The notes beneath the pieces are model-generated. The model searched no databases. It had not been told where the DNA came from and saw nothing but the letters and a program-made list of their open reading frames with translations. This document shows, one piece after another, positions 30,572 to 40,373 of a stretch of DNA of 40,633 bases; position 1 is the first letter of the stretch; every line of letters begins with the position of its first letter. The translations under genes were made by a program, and so were the position numbers. The stretch lies in NCBI GenBank assembly GCA_016927535.1, contig JAFGMM010000412.1:1-40633 (forward strand). Reading direction: 5' to 3'. Source of the stretch: Anaerolineae bacterium (GTDB lineage: Bacteria; Chloroflexota; Anaerolineae; Aggregatilineales; JAFGMM01).

Positions 30572-31477
30572 TCAAGCCGTCTGCCAGGTGCGCTCGTAGG
30601 GCGCCCGGTTGCCGTTCAGCCGGCTGAGCGTGCGCGGGTACAGAGCTAACGCCTCGCGCGCGTTTTCTGCCGTGCCGAACAACAAATCAATTTGGTTGGC
30701 GTAGCCCAGCGCGCTTTGTATTTTTGCTTCTAAGTCAATGGGATGCAGGACAGACTGCCATCTGCGCTTTCCAAATTGGCGCAGCGCGTGGTCCGGCCCG
30801 CCGACTCGGCACGGCGCAGCACGGAAGGCCTTAAACACCAGCGGCCACGCTATCGGGTGTGCCCGCGCGTCCGGGTGGTCGAAGGGCCGCCACAGCCTAA
30901 CATCCGCCATCCGCTTTAGCCACCAGAAGGCGAGTGGGCCGGCTTTTCCAAATAGCACATACGGGAAATCTTCATAAAATTGCAGCGGACCGGACAAGCC
31001 ACGCCCGGCTAAGCTCACCTGTATGTGATCGACATGGCTGCCAACGCCCAGAGGTATGTAGATTGTCGCCGCCGGGTGCGCGGCGCGCAGCGCTTCAAAC
31101 TCGGCTTCGAGCGCGGCAGTAAGGCCCACATCGCCTTTCGAGACACCGGTGTACTTACTGATCCCCGGATAAAGCGGCGCGCCGGTGCCGTTAACGCGGT
31201 GCATAGCAATGTTGTAGTTCAAATGGGTGAAGCTTGCGCCGATTGCCGCCATGACTTGTCCATCTTCCGCGCGCGCGCCGGCGAATATATCTAACTGCTG
31301 GGCCGGGCTATAGACCTGCCTGTCGAACTCAAAGAGCTGCTCCGGTGCAGGGCTGGCGGTGAAAACGGTGACGACATGGACGCGCTCACCCCTGGCGCGC
31401 TGTTTGCGGATGAGACCGCCGCATGCAAAAACGGCGTCGTCGAGGTGCGGCGAGAGGTAGATATGGTCTAAGGTCAT
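30572..31477 (-). CDS. PIG-L/LmbE family deacetylase
   Basis: 301 residues from ATG 31477, where family homology begins; the frame extends upstream to 31561 but that part is basic and lacks support. PIG-L proteins are zinc-dependent de-N-acetylases acting on GlcNAc conjugates. Zinc motif I is SPHLDDAVFACGG (His 11, Asp 13, Asp 14); the second is VGSHVDHIQV (His 148, Asp 150, His 151). The catalytic acid Asp 13 and the ligands are all present. The C-terminal ~120 residues (FKAFRAAPCRVGGPDHALRQ and a Leu-rich helix) are an extension found in variants of the family. Substrate is unknown. The divergent neighbour is the tyrosine phenol-lyase gene across a 140-base gap. Confidence 0.9.
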   Translation of the reverse strand: MTLDHIYLSPHLDDAVFACGGLIRKQRARGERVHVVTVFTASPAPEQLFEFDRQVYSPAQQLDIFAGARAEDGQVMAAIGASFTHLNYNIAMHRVNGTGAPLYPGISKYTGVSKGDVGLTAALEAEFEALRAAHPAATIYIPLGVGSHVDHIQVSLAGRGLSGPLQFYEDFPYVLFGKAGPLAFWWLKRMADVRLWRPFDHPDARAHPIAWPLVFKAFRAAPCRVGGPDHALRQFGKRRWQSVLHPIDLEAKIQSALGYANQIDLLFGTAENAREALALYPRTLSRLNGNRAPYERTWQTA

Positions 31478-31543
31478 GGGTTTGTCCGGTCGAAGTCGTC
31501 GTCCATATGGGGGTGAAGTGTAGCGTATTTGTAGTTGTTGTGA

Positions 31544-33037
<1,494 letters not shown>

Positions 33038-33068
33038 GGATAGTTCGGGGTGAAGGGGAGTGTGATTG

Positions 33069-33692
33069 ATGCGCAAACAACAGAAACAGAAAATGCTGCG
33101 CTGGGTGTATACCGGGTTTGCGATTATGATGGTGGTGCTGATGGCCTGCGCCGGGTTGACGCCGCTCCTCGGCGGCGATACATCCGAAGCTACGCCCAGC
33201 TTTCCAACGCCGGCGCCGGGCACACCGGCAAGCGACGTCGAACTCGGCCTCCCCTTCACGCATCCCAGCGGCGCTTTTGAGATCACCCCCCCACGCGATT
33301 GGGCGCAGCACGACGCCAGCGCCGAAGCTATCTACGGGTCGGCCTGGATCAGCAATGAATTGCTGGCGGTGGTGCATACCTTCACCACGCGCGTCGCGCA
33401 GCCCGACGACTGGCTCAACTTTGTGCAGAGCGAGTATCCCGCCGGGTTCAGCGAATACGAAGATTACACCGTCGCCGGCGTAGACTACGAGAGCGACCCG
33501 ATCACCATCGACTTCCTCGCCCGCCTTGAGGGGTTGGACTACCTCGCGCGCGAATGGGCCGGCGTGGACGAGGACGTGGTGTGGGTGCTGCGCATCGTGA
33601 CGCCGGCCAACTACCCCGCGCTGCTCGATTACCTGGGCGAAACGATCCTCCCCACGTTTAAAGTGCATCCCGATGCCCTGCCCGGCGATTGA
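33069..33692 (+). CDS. Uncharacterised lipoprotein
   Basis: 207 residues from ATG 33069, which follows AAGGGGAG at 8 bases; an in-frame TTG sits just before it. A basic N-terminus and a hydrophobic core end in VVLMACAG, a lipobox with Cys 27. A Thr/Pro-rich linker (SFPTPAPGTPAS) leads to a compact domain of ~150 residues beginning LPFTHPSGAFEITPPRDWAQ. That start is typical of PsbP/DUF1795-like lipoproteins, in which a stressed short domain carries a beta sheet with FEITxPxxW. The rest (DYLAREWAGVDEDVVWVLRI, LGETILPTFK) fits that style. It is probably anchored outside the cell. It follows tpl closely, but a functional link is not evident. Confidence 0.78.
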   Translation: MRKQQKQKMLRWVYTGFAIMMVVLMACAGLTPLLGGDTSEATPSFPTPAPGTPASDVELGLPFTHPSGAFEITPPRDWAQHDASAEAIYGSAWISNELLAVVHTFTTRVAQPDDWLNFVQSEYPAGFSEYEDYTVAGVDYESDPITIDFLARLEGLDYLAREWAGVDEDVVWVLRIVTPANYPALLDYLGETILPTFKVHPDALPGD

Positions 33693-33743
33693 GCGAACCG
33701 CCGGCGCCATGCTAAATAAGGGGCAGCCCTGCGCCACGGCTGC

Positions 33744-33779
33744 AAAATAAGAAGTCCCAGACTGCGCTTATCTGGGACT
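33744..33779 (-). terminator. Rho-independent terminator, minus strand, beyond the aldo/keto reductase
   Basis: AGTCCCAGA (33753-33761) and TCTGGGACT (33771-33779) form a 9-bp stem with a 9-nt loop. The minus-strand RNA continues TCTTATTTT, a U-rich tail. It is 150 bases downstream of the reductase stop. A second weaker hairpin (GCAGCC/GGCTGC, 33723-33743) follows on the same strand. The rest of 33780-33926 shows nothing further that I can support. Confidence 0.65.
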
Positions 33780-33926
33780 ACTTGAGGATGTGGACTTCAC
33801 GCACTGAAGTATGTTGAGTGAGGATAAACCATCGACGAAGCAATAACTATGCATACTTTACACCGGCTTTTGAGGCTTGCCATCCGCCATCTGGATGATA
33901 TCTCCCCCAACCAGGCGGCGGATATT

Positions 33927-34964
33927 TTATGACCAGCGATACAGCGGCGGGCTAAAGTCGATCAATTTGCCGGTGTAATAGGGCACAATGGCCTGCTCTG
34001 GCGGCGCGACCTCGTCCAGCCGCGCCCGGTCTTCGTCGGTGATCGCAACCGCCAGCGCGCCGAGGTTGTCCTCCAGGTGCGCCATCGTGCGCGGCCCGAT
34101 GATCGGGCTGGTGATGCCGGGCTGGCCGGCGCACCACGCCAGCGCGACTTGGCCCGGCGTGCAGCCCTTCTCCTGGGCCAATTCCTGCACCACATCCAGC
34201 ACCCCATAGGCCATATCGCTGAAGTGCTGCCGGGTGCGCTCCATAAACGGGCGGCTGATCTTGAGGTCGCGCGAGAAGCGCGAATCCTCCGGGATATCCG
34301 CGCCGCGCTTATACTTGCCGGTCAGGAAGCCGCGCGCCAGCGGCGACCACGGGATAATCGCTATGCCATAGGTCTTCGCCAAGGGGACCAACTCGCGCTC
34401 AATGCTGCGGTCCAACAGGTGATACGGCGGCTGCTCGCAAATAAAACGGTTCAGCCCCAGTTCTCTCGACACCCACAGCGACTCCATGACCTGCCACGCG
34501 GCGAAGGTACTGGTGCCGACGTAGCGCACCTTGCCCGCGCGGATCAGATCATCGAGCGCGCGCAGAGTCTCGTCAATCGGCGTGTCGGACTGCGGGCGGT
34601 GAATCTGGTACAGGTCGATATGATCGGTCTGGAGCCGCTTCAACGACGCTTCGCACTGCTCGATGATGTGCCGACGGTTGTTGCCATAGGCCAGCGGCTC
34701 GTCGTCGGCCATGGTCCCGTGTACTTTGGTCGCCAGCACAATCTTGTCGCGCTTGCCGTTGCGCCTCAGCGCCTTGCCGACCACCGTCTCGCTCGCGCCG
34801 CGCCCGTAGACGTTGGCGGTGTCCAAGAAATTCACCCCGGCGTCGAGCGCGCGGTCGATGATATCCATCGACTCGGTCTCCGGGGTCGGGCTGCCGAAGT
34901 TCATACAACCCAGGCAGAGCTTGCTCACCTGCACGCCGGTGCGCCCTAAACTACGGTATTCCAT
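33927..34964 (-). CDS. Aldo/keto reductase
   Basis: 345 residues, ATG 34964 after AAAGGAGAAGAAA. AKR TIM-barrel enzymes reduce carbonyls with NADPH. The catalytic tetrad is complete: Asp 48 (NFLDTANVYG), Tyr 53, Lys 80 (LATKVHG) and His 122 (LYQIHRP). YRSLGRTGVQVSKLCLGCMNFG at the N-terminus and IPWSPLARGFLTGKY in the middle are typical of the AKR11/YajO-YdhF-type and potassium-channel-beta-like subgroup. The C-terminus holds GQVALAWCAGQPGITSPIIG, the usual NADP-phosphate loop. Substrate cannot be predicted. It is oriented with the histidine kinase (35006), with a 41-base gap, and may be expressed from the same transcript. Confidence 0.93.
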   Translation of the reverse strand: MEYRSLGRTGVQVSKLCLGCMNFGSPTPETESMDIIDRALDAGVNFLDTANVYGRGASETVVGKALRRNGKRDKIVLATKVHGTMADDEPLAYGNNRRHIIEQCEASLKRLQTDHIDLYQIHRPQSDTPIDETLRALDDLIRAGKVRYVGTSTFAAWQVMESLWVSRELGLNRFICEQPPYHLLDRSIERELVPLAKTYGIAIIPWSPLARGFLTGKYKRGADIPEDSRFSRDLKISRPFMERTRQHFSDMAYGVLDVVQELAQEKGCTPGQVALAWCAGQPGITSPIIGPRTMAHLEDNLGALAVAITDEDRARLDEVAPPEQAIVPYYTGKLIDFSPPLYRWS

Positions 34965-35005
34965 TTTCTTCTCCTTTGCGATCCGTAACCCTATTCGGAT
35001 AAAGT

Positions 35006-36574
35006 TTACCGTTTAATAGGGCGCGACGCTACCTCAATTTCCCCTCCCCTCGATGCACCCATTGCAACACGCAAGCTATTTACCGGCAGCACAATCCGAA
35101 ACATGCTGCCCACACCGGGCGCGCTTTCAACCTCGATCTTACCGCCGTGCGCCTCGACAATCTTCTTCGCAATCGACAGCCCCAGGCCGGTACCGCCTTT
35201 AACCGTGCTGCGCGCCCGGTCGGCGCGGTAGAAACGCTCGAAAATGCGCGGCAGATCCATTTCGCCGATGCCGATCCCGGTATCCTGGACTTCGATCACG
35301 GCCTGCTGCTCTTGCAAACGCACCCCGATTCGCACCTTAATAGTCCCACCGTCCGGCGTATAATTCAGCGCATTCGTCACCAGTGCGTCAACCGCACGTT
35401 TGAGACCGTCGCGGTCCGCCGGCATCACAAAGCGGCTCGGCTCCGGCGAGAAACACACCGTGTGCCCTTTGCCCTCGATCAGCCCGGCATGTTCTGCCAG
35501 AACCTCCCGCACCAATTTGCACACTTCAACCGGCTTGCATTCAATGGCATCGCTCCTGTCCAATCGCGTCATGTTGAGCAAATCTTCCAACAGCCGCTCC
35601 AGGTGCAAAGCCTGTGCTTCCAATATCTCCAGGTGACGCCGCCGTTTTTGAGAATCGGCGGTCTTTTGCAGCACGGCAAGGCTGACCTTCATCGTCGTCA
35701 GCGGGGTCTTGAGGTCGTGCGAAGCGTCGCCGATAAAACGCTCTAAAAGCTTCACCCGCTCCTTCTCTACCGAAAGCTCCAGCGTGCGCTCCTCGGTCTG
35801 CCGGCGCTCGGTGATATCGCGCACGAAGGCGAGCAGCGCCAGGCATGCGCCATCTTCGATAGTCCCGGCGCTTATCTCCACATCCACCAGGTGCCCGTCC
35901 CGGTGAATTAAGCTAATCTCATACCGTTCGGGCACCAACTCGCCCAGCAAGCGTCGCTGGTAGCGGCCGATCACTATCGCTCGATATTCGGGCGCGATAT
36001 AGAGCGCGAAGGGCTGCCCGACCAGCACCTCGGTCGGATAATCCAACATGGCCGCCATCTGCGGGTTGCAATACCGGATCATCCCGTCCGAAACCACGAC
36101 AATGCCGTCGTTGGCGCGCTCGACGACATTGCGGTAGCGCGCCTCGCTCTCGCGCATGGCCGCCTCTGCCCGCAAACGCCGCCGGGTCAGGCGGTAAAAC
36201 AGCTCGGCTACCACCACCATCACGACGGTTATGGTGGCAATCGTTTTCATAGAGGCGGGGAGGCTCAGAGAAATGTAGTGCACCACCCACACCCCGACCA
36301 GCACCAGGGCCAGCGCCATCGCCAGATAGACCCGGCGCGGGTAATACAACGACGCCCACATCACGGCCCCGGCAAACAGAATGAGAAACTGGTCCCCGGT
36401 CTTGCTCTGGATCAGCAACGCCCCGGTGATGAGCAGCACGACCAGATAAACGGACAACAATATGGGCGCTGGCGGCAGGCCAAACCCCGCCAATCTGAGC
36501 CGCGCAGACGCCGGTTGCCGATGAACCGGTCGGTCGGGACCCGATTCGGTTTCTGATACATCTTGTTTCATCAT
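35006..36574 (-). CDS. PAS-domain membrane sensor histidine kinase (orphan)
   Basis: 522 residues from ATG 36574; a frame to 36607 exists but no ribosome site precedes it, and TAGG lies just before the chosen start. About four to five membrane helices lie in residues 37-125 with short loops. A PAS domain follows (about 140-265; YRNVVERANDGIVVVSDG to FVRDITERRQ), then HisKA with phosphorylatable His 286 (FIGDASHDLKTPLTTM), and HATPase_c with N box (ALVTNALNYTPDGG), G1 DTGIGIG and G2 KGGTGLGLSIAK. All kinase motifs are intact. No response regulator is adjacent, so its partner lies elsewhere. The membrane part resembles 4TM sensors that read the membrane state. The signal is unknown. Confidence 0.92.
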   Translation of the reverse strand: MMKQDVSETESGPDRPVHRQPASARLRLAGFGLPPAPILLSVYLVVLLITGALLIQSKTGDQFLILFAGAVMWASLYYPRRVYLAMALALVLVGVWVVHYISLSLPASMKTIATITVVMVVVAELFYRLTRRRLRAEAAMRESEARYRNVVERANDGIVVVSDGMIRYCNPQMAAMLDYPTEVLVGQPFALYIAPEYRAIVIGRYQRRLLGELVPERYEISLIHRDGHLVDVEISAGTIEDGACLALLAFVRDITERRQTEERTLELSVEKERVKLLERFIGDASHDLKTPLTTMKVSLAVLQKTADSQKRRRHLEILEAQALHLERLLEDLLNMTRLDRSDAIECKPVEVCKLVREVLAEHAGLIEGKGHTVCFSPEPSRFVMPADRDGLKRAVDALVTNALNYTPDGGTIKVRIGVRLQEQQAVIEVQDTGIGIGEMDLPRIFERFYRADRARSTVKGGTGLGLSIAKKIVEAHGGKIEVESAPGVGSMFRIVLPVNSLRVAMGASRGGEIEVASRPIKR

Positions 36575-36698
36575 TAACCTACAAATAAAACGGCTAAGAA
36601 TCATCAACTATTTTTGATCTTCATTATATCGCCTCCAAGCAGAGAGCGCCTATCTGCCTCCGCTTGAGGGTGCAAGCAAAACCTGTCAGGGGTTTTTA

Positions 36699-36719
36699 CC
36701 TCTCCACAGGGTGGAGAGG
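36699..36719. repeat. Perfect 9-bp hairpin CCTCTCCAC-AGG-GTGGAGAGG
   Basis: Stem arms 36699-36707 and 36711-36719 with a 3-nt loop, in the non-coding gap between the kinase and surE. This CCTCTCC/GGAGAGG pattern resembles dispersed palindromes seen between genes in GC-rich bacteria. It has no U tract on either side, so it is not a classical terminator. Confidence 0.6.
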
Positions 36720-36753
36720 GGGAACCAGAATCGTCGCGCGTGGCCCTGGAAGT

Positions 36754-36904
36754 CCCCCTCGCCATGACATGGTGTTGTTGGCGAATGGTAGGGGCCGCTA
36801 CGCAGCGTGAAACCGGCCCTGGGCGGGTCTGAGACCCGCCCCTACCGCCCGGTTCGGCGCTCTTTTCCGGTTTCGCCAACGGCATCATGACATGGCGAGG
36901 GGGA
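36754..36904. repeat. MITE-like element with 32-bp imperfect terminal inverted repeats and nested hairpins
   Basis: The outer arms, near 36754-36785 and 36873-36904, align as inverted repeats with only four to five mismatches (shared cores CCCCCTCGCCATG, CATG, GTTGGCGAA). Inside, a perfect 9-bp hairpin GGGCGGGTC-TGA-GACCCGCCC spans 36821-36841, flanked by AACCGG (36811-36816) and CCGGTT (36849-36854). The ~150-bp size, nested symmetry and lack of a reading frame fit a miniature inverted-repeat or REP-type element. Target-site duplication is not evident. It fills most of the 518-base gap between the kinase and surE; apart from the hairpin at 36699 nothing else is seen there. Confidence 0.72.
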
Positions 36905-37092
36905 TGCTTCGCAAGGGGATGAGGTGTGCTTGTCAAGTAACTCACTGACAACCTTTGCTTGCACCTCCGCTTGATTGGTGACGTGGCCTTGCCGCTCCTT
37001 GTTTAGCATCGGGAGCAGTGTGACCGGCAAAACGTTGTTATAATCACCGCGCGTGTAAGCATAGAGTTCATGTTGTGGAGAAGGAGTTTGCC

Positions 37093-37899
37093 GTGTCTCA
37101 GAAACCGGTGATCTTGCTCACGAACGACGACGGCATACAGTCGCCTGGCCTGTGGGCCGCCGCCGAGGCCCTGTCCGATATCGGCTATGTGGAGGTAGTC
37201 GCGCCGCGCGAACAGCAGTCGGGCATGGGGCGCAGCCTGCCGGTCGCCAGCGAGGGGCGTATTTACAAAGAGAAAATAAACGTCTGCGGCAAAAGCTGGA
37301 CCGTCTATGCCGTCGATGGCACGCCGGCCCAGGCCGTACAGCACGGCCTGCTGGAACTGATCGACCGGCTGCCGGCGCTGGTCGTGGCCGGCATCAACTA
37401 CGGCGAAAATGTCGGCAACAGCGTGACCATCTCCGGCACGGTGGGCGCAGCGATGGAGGCGGCCAGCTTTGGGATCCCGGCGCTGGCGATATCGCAGCAA
37501 ATGCCGGTAGAAAAGCATCACAGCTACGACCAGGAGGATTTCAGCGCAGGGGCGCACTTCGCGCGGTTCTTTGGCCGGTGGCTCATCCAGAACGAGCGCC
37601 CTGACGACGTGGACGTGATTAAGGTGGAGGTGCCGGAAAACGCCACGCCGGAGACGCCCTGGCGTGTGGCCCGGCTTTCGCGGCGGCGCGTCTTCTGGCC
37701 CACGCGCCCGGAACGAACACTGCTCTCGGACATCGGGCGGCTAGGCTACGAATTCAAAGCCGACCCCGCGCGCGCCGAGCCGGACTCGGACGTTTACGCG
37801 GTGCTGAAAGACGGCGTGGTCGCCGTGACGCCGCTGAGTCTGGACATGACCTCGCGCACCGACTTGTTCCGGCTCTGGCAGATGATGCAGAGCCGGTAA
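37093..37899 (+). CDS. surE: 5'/3'-nucleotidase SurE
   Basis: 268 residues from GTG 37093, chosen because AAGGAG (37081-37086) sits six bases upstream; a GTG at 37075 is in frame. SurE is a metal-dependent phosphatase that dephosphorylates nucleoside monophosphates and short polyphosphates, linked to stationary-phase survival. The active site is LLTNDDGIQSPGL (metal Asp 12 and 13), with a SGMGRS segment and GINYGENVGNSVTISGTVGA (metal-binding Asn and the conserved loop). The C-terminal tail DGVVAVTPLSLDMTSR is also canonical. It lies after an intergenic repeat element and before an orphan solute-binding protein, and is probably transcribed alone. Confidence 0.95.
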   Translation: MSQKPVILLTNDDGIQSPGLWAAAEALSDIGYVEVVAPREQQSGMGRSLPVASEGRIYKEKINVCGKSWTVYAVDGTPAQAVQHGLLELIDRLPALVVAGINYGENVGNSVTISGTVGAAMEAASFGIPALAISQQMPVEKHHSYDQEDFSAGAHFARFFGRWLIQNERPDDVDVIKVEVPENATPETPWRVARLSRRRVFWPTRPERTLLSDIGRLGYEFKADPARAEPDSDVYAVLKDGVVAVTPLSLDMTSRTDLFRLWQMMQSR

Positions 37900-37976
37900 G
37901 TGCACAATCCGCCGGTCGTCTAGAATCGACGGCCTGGCATAGGGCAATCGACGCCGTACAGACGAAAAAAACCCGT

Positions 37977-37982
37977 TATAAT
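37977..37982 (+). promoter_or_regulatory. -10 element for the solute-binding protein gene
   Basis: TATAAT in CCGTTATAATTATTTAACG lies 45 bases before ATG 38028. No matching -35 is clear, so this is tentative. Confidence 0.4.
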
Positions 37983-38027
37983 TATTTAACGAAATTATCC
38001 CCTTTGAGTTTCAAGGAGGACCTTGAC

Positions 38028-39302
38028 ATGCTTAAGCCCAACCGCCGCTTGCCGGTTATCCTCTCAACTGCCGCGCTCATCCTGGTTTTGACCCTATCGC
38101 CGGCCACCGCCACGCCTGCGCGCCAATACGAAGGCGTCACGCTGAACGCGCTGATCGTCTCCGACTCGCCCGTCGAAGACTGCATCCGCCTGGTCGCCGA
38201 CGACTTCGCCTACGAAACCGGCGCGCTCGTGCGGATCACCTCCAAAGACGCCACGGCGCTGCACCAGGAAGCGATGACGGCCTTCGTGGGCGGCACAGGC
38301 GGCTACGACATTATCAGCCTGGCCGACACCTGGCTCGGCGCCTTTGCCGATCCCGGCTACCTGGCATCGCTTAACGGCTACCTCGGCGATGAGGACCCAG
38401 AAGATATCGATGATATCTTGCCGCGCGCGATGCGCCTGTACGGGCAGTGGAACGGCCAACAATTCGCCCTGCCGATCACCGGCGAGGCGATGCTGCTGTT
38501 CTACCGCGAGGACATCTTTGCCCAGATGGGTTTCTCCCCGCCGGAGACATGGAGCGACTTTGAAAATATCGCCGCCCAAATCGACGCGGCGGGCGGCATC
38601 CGTGGTGCGGCGCTGAACCACGGCTCGCAGGTTTTGCCGCTGTGGGCCAACCGCTACTGGGGTCTCGGCGGCAGCCCGCTCGACCTGGGACAGCCCGGCC
38701 CGGTCAGGCTTAACCCGGCTGCCGCCACCGAAGCGCTGGACCGGCTCCGAAGCGCGCAGCGCTTTTCGCCGCCCAACACACGAAACCCCGAAGCGATCGA
38801 GGCGGCGCTCAGCTTTTTAAGCGGCGAGGCGGCCATGGTCGAGATGTGGCCCGACCTCATCGCCGCGTTGAGTTTTGACTCGGAGATCGAAAACTCCGGC
38901 ATCCTGGATCACATCGCCGTCGCCCAGGTGCCGGGCGGGATGCCCTACAGCAGAGGTTGGGGTCTGGGCGTGTCCGCCGAATCGCTGAACCCGGATATCG
39001 CGTATGACTTCATTCACTACGTCACCACGCCCTATTACGACCTGGAATGCTTTATGGACTCCGGTAAAAATCCAATCCGCATCAGCACTTACCAGGAGTT
39101 GAGCGAATCCGAGATCGAGGGGTTTTGGGCCGAGCCGCTCTTCGAGGCCATGGACAACGCCAACACCGGCTCGCGCGCCCCGCAAGCTGACGCGATTAAC
39201 ACGATGTTTAACGATATCATCAACGGATTCCTGGAGGGCCGGGCAAGCGTCGAGGAAGCTGTCAACCAGATACAGACCAAGCTGGACTCGTTCGCCAAGT
39301 AG
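38028..39302 (+). CDS. ABC transporter extracellular solute-binding protein (sugar-type, family 1)
   Basis: 424 residues from ATG 38028 behind AAGGAGG at 8 bases; upstream in-frame residues are not needed. A signal peptide (basic start, LPVILSTAALILVLTLSPA, cleavage near ATATPA) directs export; there is no lipobox. The mature part has the cluster C/D type I order: DDFAYETGALVRITS, GGYDIISLADTWLGAFADPG, a central EDIFAQMGFSPPETWSDFE block, and GEAAMVEMWPDLIAAL. This class binds sugars or glycerol-like ligands for ABC import. Permease and ATPase genes are absent on both sides; the next gene is an aldo/keto reductase. Without a lipid anchor it must be held by partners or released. The ligand is unknown. 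Confidence 0.9.
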   Translation: MLKPNRRLPVILSTAALILVLTLSPATATPARQYEGVTLNALIVSDSPVEDCIRLVADDFAYETGALVRITSKDATALHQEAMTAFVGGTGGYDIISLADTWLGAFADPGYLASLNGYLGDEDPEDIDDILPRAMRLYGQWNGQQFALPITGEAMLLFYREDIFAQMGFSPPETWSDFENIAAQIDAAGGIRGAALNHGSQVLPLWANRYWGLGGSPLDLGQPGPVRLNPAAATEALDRLRSAQRFSPPNTRNPEAIEAALSFLSGEAAMVEMWPDLIAALSFDSEIENSGILDHIAVAQVPGGMPYSRGWGLGVSAESLNPDIAYDFIHYVTTPYYDLECFMDSGKNPIRISTYQELSESEIEGFWAEPLFEAMDNANTGSRAPQADAINTMFNDIINGFLEGRASVEEAVNQIQTKLDSFAK

Positions 39303-39365
39303 CCAGGCCGGCAAAGTTTCGACCTCCATCGAACCCTGAATTCGTCCACGCGAAAGGACCGCACT

Positions 39366-40355
39366 ATGCACTATCGCCTGCTCGGACAGACTGGCATCGA
39401 AGTCTCCATCGTAGCAATGGGCACCTGGGCCATCGCCGACTCGTTCACATGGGGAAAGCAAGATGAAGACGACGCCCGCGCCGCCATCGAAGTCGCTCTG
39501 GAGGTGGGGATCAACTTCTTCGACACCGCCGAAGGCTACGGCGCGGGGCGTTCGGAAGAACTGCTTGGCGAAGCGCTGGCGCCGCACCGCCGGGAGGTCG
39601 TCATTGCTTCTAAGGTATCACAGCACAATCTCAACCGCGCGGCGGTCCGGGAGGCGTGCGAGGCGAGCCTGCGCCGGCTCCAGACCGATTACATCGACCT
39701 GTACCAGATTCACTGGGCCAGCCGCGAGACGCCGCTGGCCGAGACATGGGAAGCGCTGGCCGAACTGAAGGCGGCGGGCAAAATCCGCGCCATCGGTGTG
39801 AGCAACTTCGGCTTGCAAGACCTGACGGAAGCGCTGGCCGCCGGGCCGGTCACCAGCAACCAAGTGCCCTACAATCTGCTCTGGCGCGCCATCGAGCACA
39901 CCATCCAGCCCAAATGCGTCGCGCACGGCGTGGGCATCCTGGCGTACAGCCCGCTCATGCAAAGCCTGTTGACCGGCAAGTTCGCCTCGGCGGACGAAGT
40001 GCCGGAGACGCGCGCCCGCACCCGCCTTTTCTCGACGGCGCGCCCGCACACCCGGCACGGCGAAGCCGGCCAGGAAGCCGCCGCGTTTGCCGCCATCGAC
40101 GCCGTGCGAAACATCAGCCGGGAGGTCGGCGCGAGCATGGCAGAAGTCGCGCTGGCGTGGGTGGCGCACCAGCCCGGCGTCGCGTCGGTCCTCGCCGGCG
40201 CGCGGAACCCGGCGCAGGTGCGGCAAAACAGCGCGGCGGCCGGCCTGACGCTCGCGCCGGATGTGATAGAAGCGCTGAACCGGGCCACCGACCCGCTCAA
40301 GCAAGCGCTTGGCCCCAACCCTGATATGTGGCTGTCCGAATCGCGCTACCGCTAG
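39366..40355 (+). CDS. Aldo/keto reductase (second copy)
   Basis: 329 residues, ATG 39366 after GAAAGGACC. The catalytic tetrad is complete: Asp 53 (NFFDTAEGYG), Tyr 58, Lys 83 (IASKVSQHN) and His 116 (LYQIHWAS). The N-terminus MHYRLLGQTGIEVSIVAMGT and a middle ILAYSPLMQSLLTGKF match the same broad family as the gene at 33927, but the two differ clearly in sequence and are not a recent duplication. The C-terminal ASVLAGARNPAQVRQN is the NADP loop. It follows the solute-binding protein by 63 bases on the same strand, so a shared role in sugar or aldehyde use is plausible but unproven. The physiological substrate is unknown. Confidence 0.92.
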   Translation: MHYRLLGQTGIEVSIVAMGTWAIADSFTWGKQDEDDARAAIEVALEVGINFFDTAEGYGAGRSEELLGEALAPHRREVVIASKVSQHNLNRAAVREACEASLRRLQTDYIDLYQIHWASRETPLAETWEALAELKAAGKIRAIGVSNFGLQDLTEALAAGPVTSNQVPYNLLWRAIEHTIQPKCVAHGVGILAYSPLMQSLLTGKFASADEVPETRARTRLFSTARPHTRHGEAGQEAAAFAAIDAVRNISREVGASMAEVALAWVAHQPGVASVLAGARNPAQVRQNSAAAGLTLAPDVIEALNRATDPLKQALGPNPDMWLSESRYR

Positions 40356-40373
40356 CAAGCCGGCAACGCCGCC

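Noticed and set aside
33882-33923. Possible plus-strand terminator (ATCCGCC/GGCGGAT)
   Set aside because: The 28-nt loop is too long and the stem runs into the reductase stop region; the minus-strand hairpin at 33744-33779 is more convincing.
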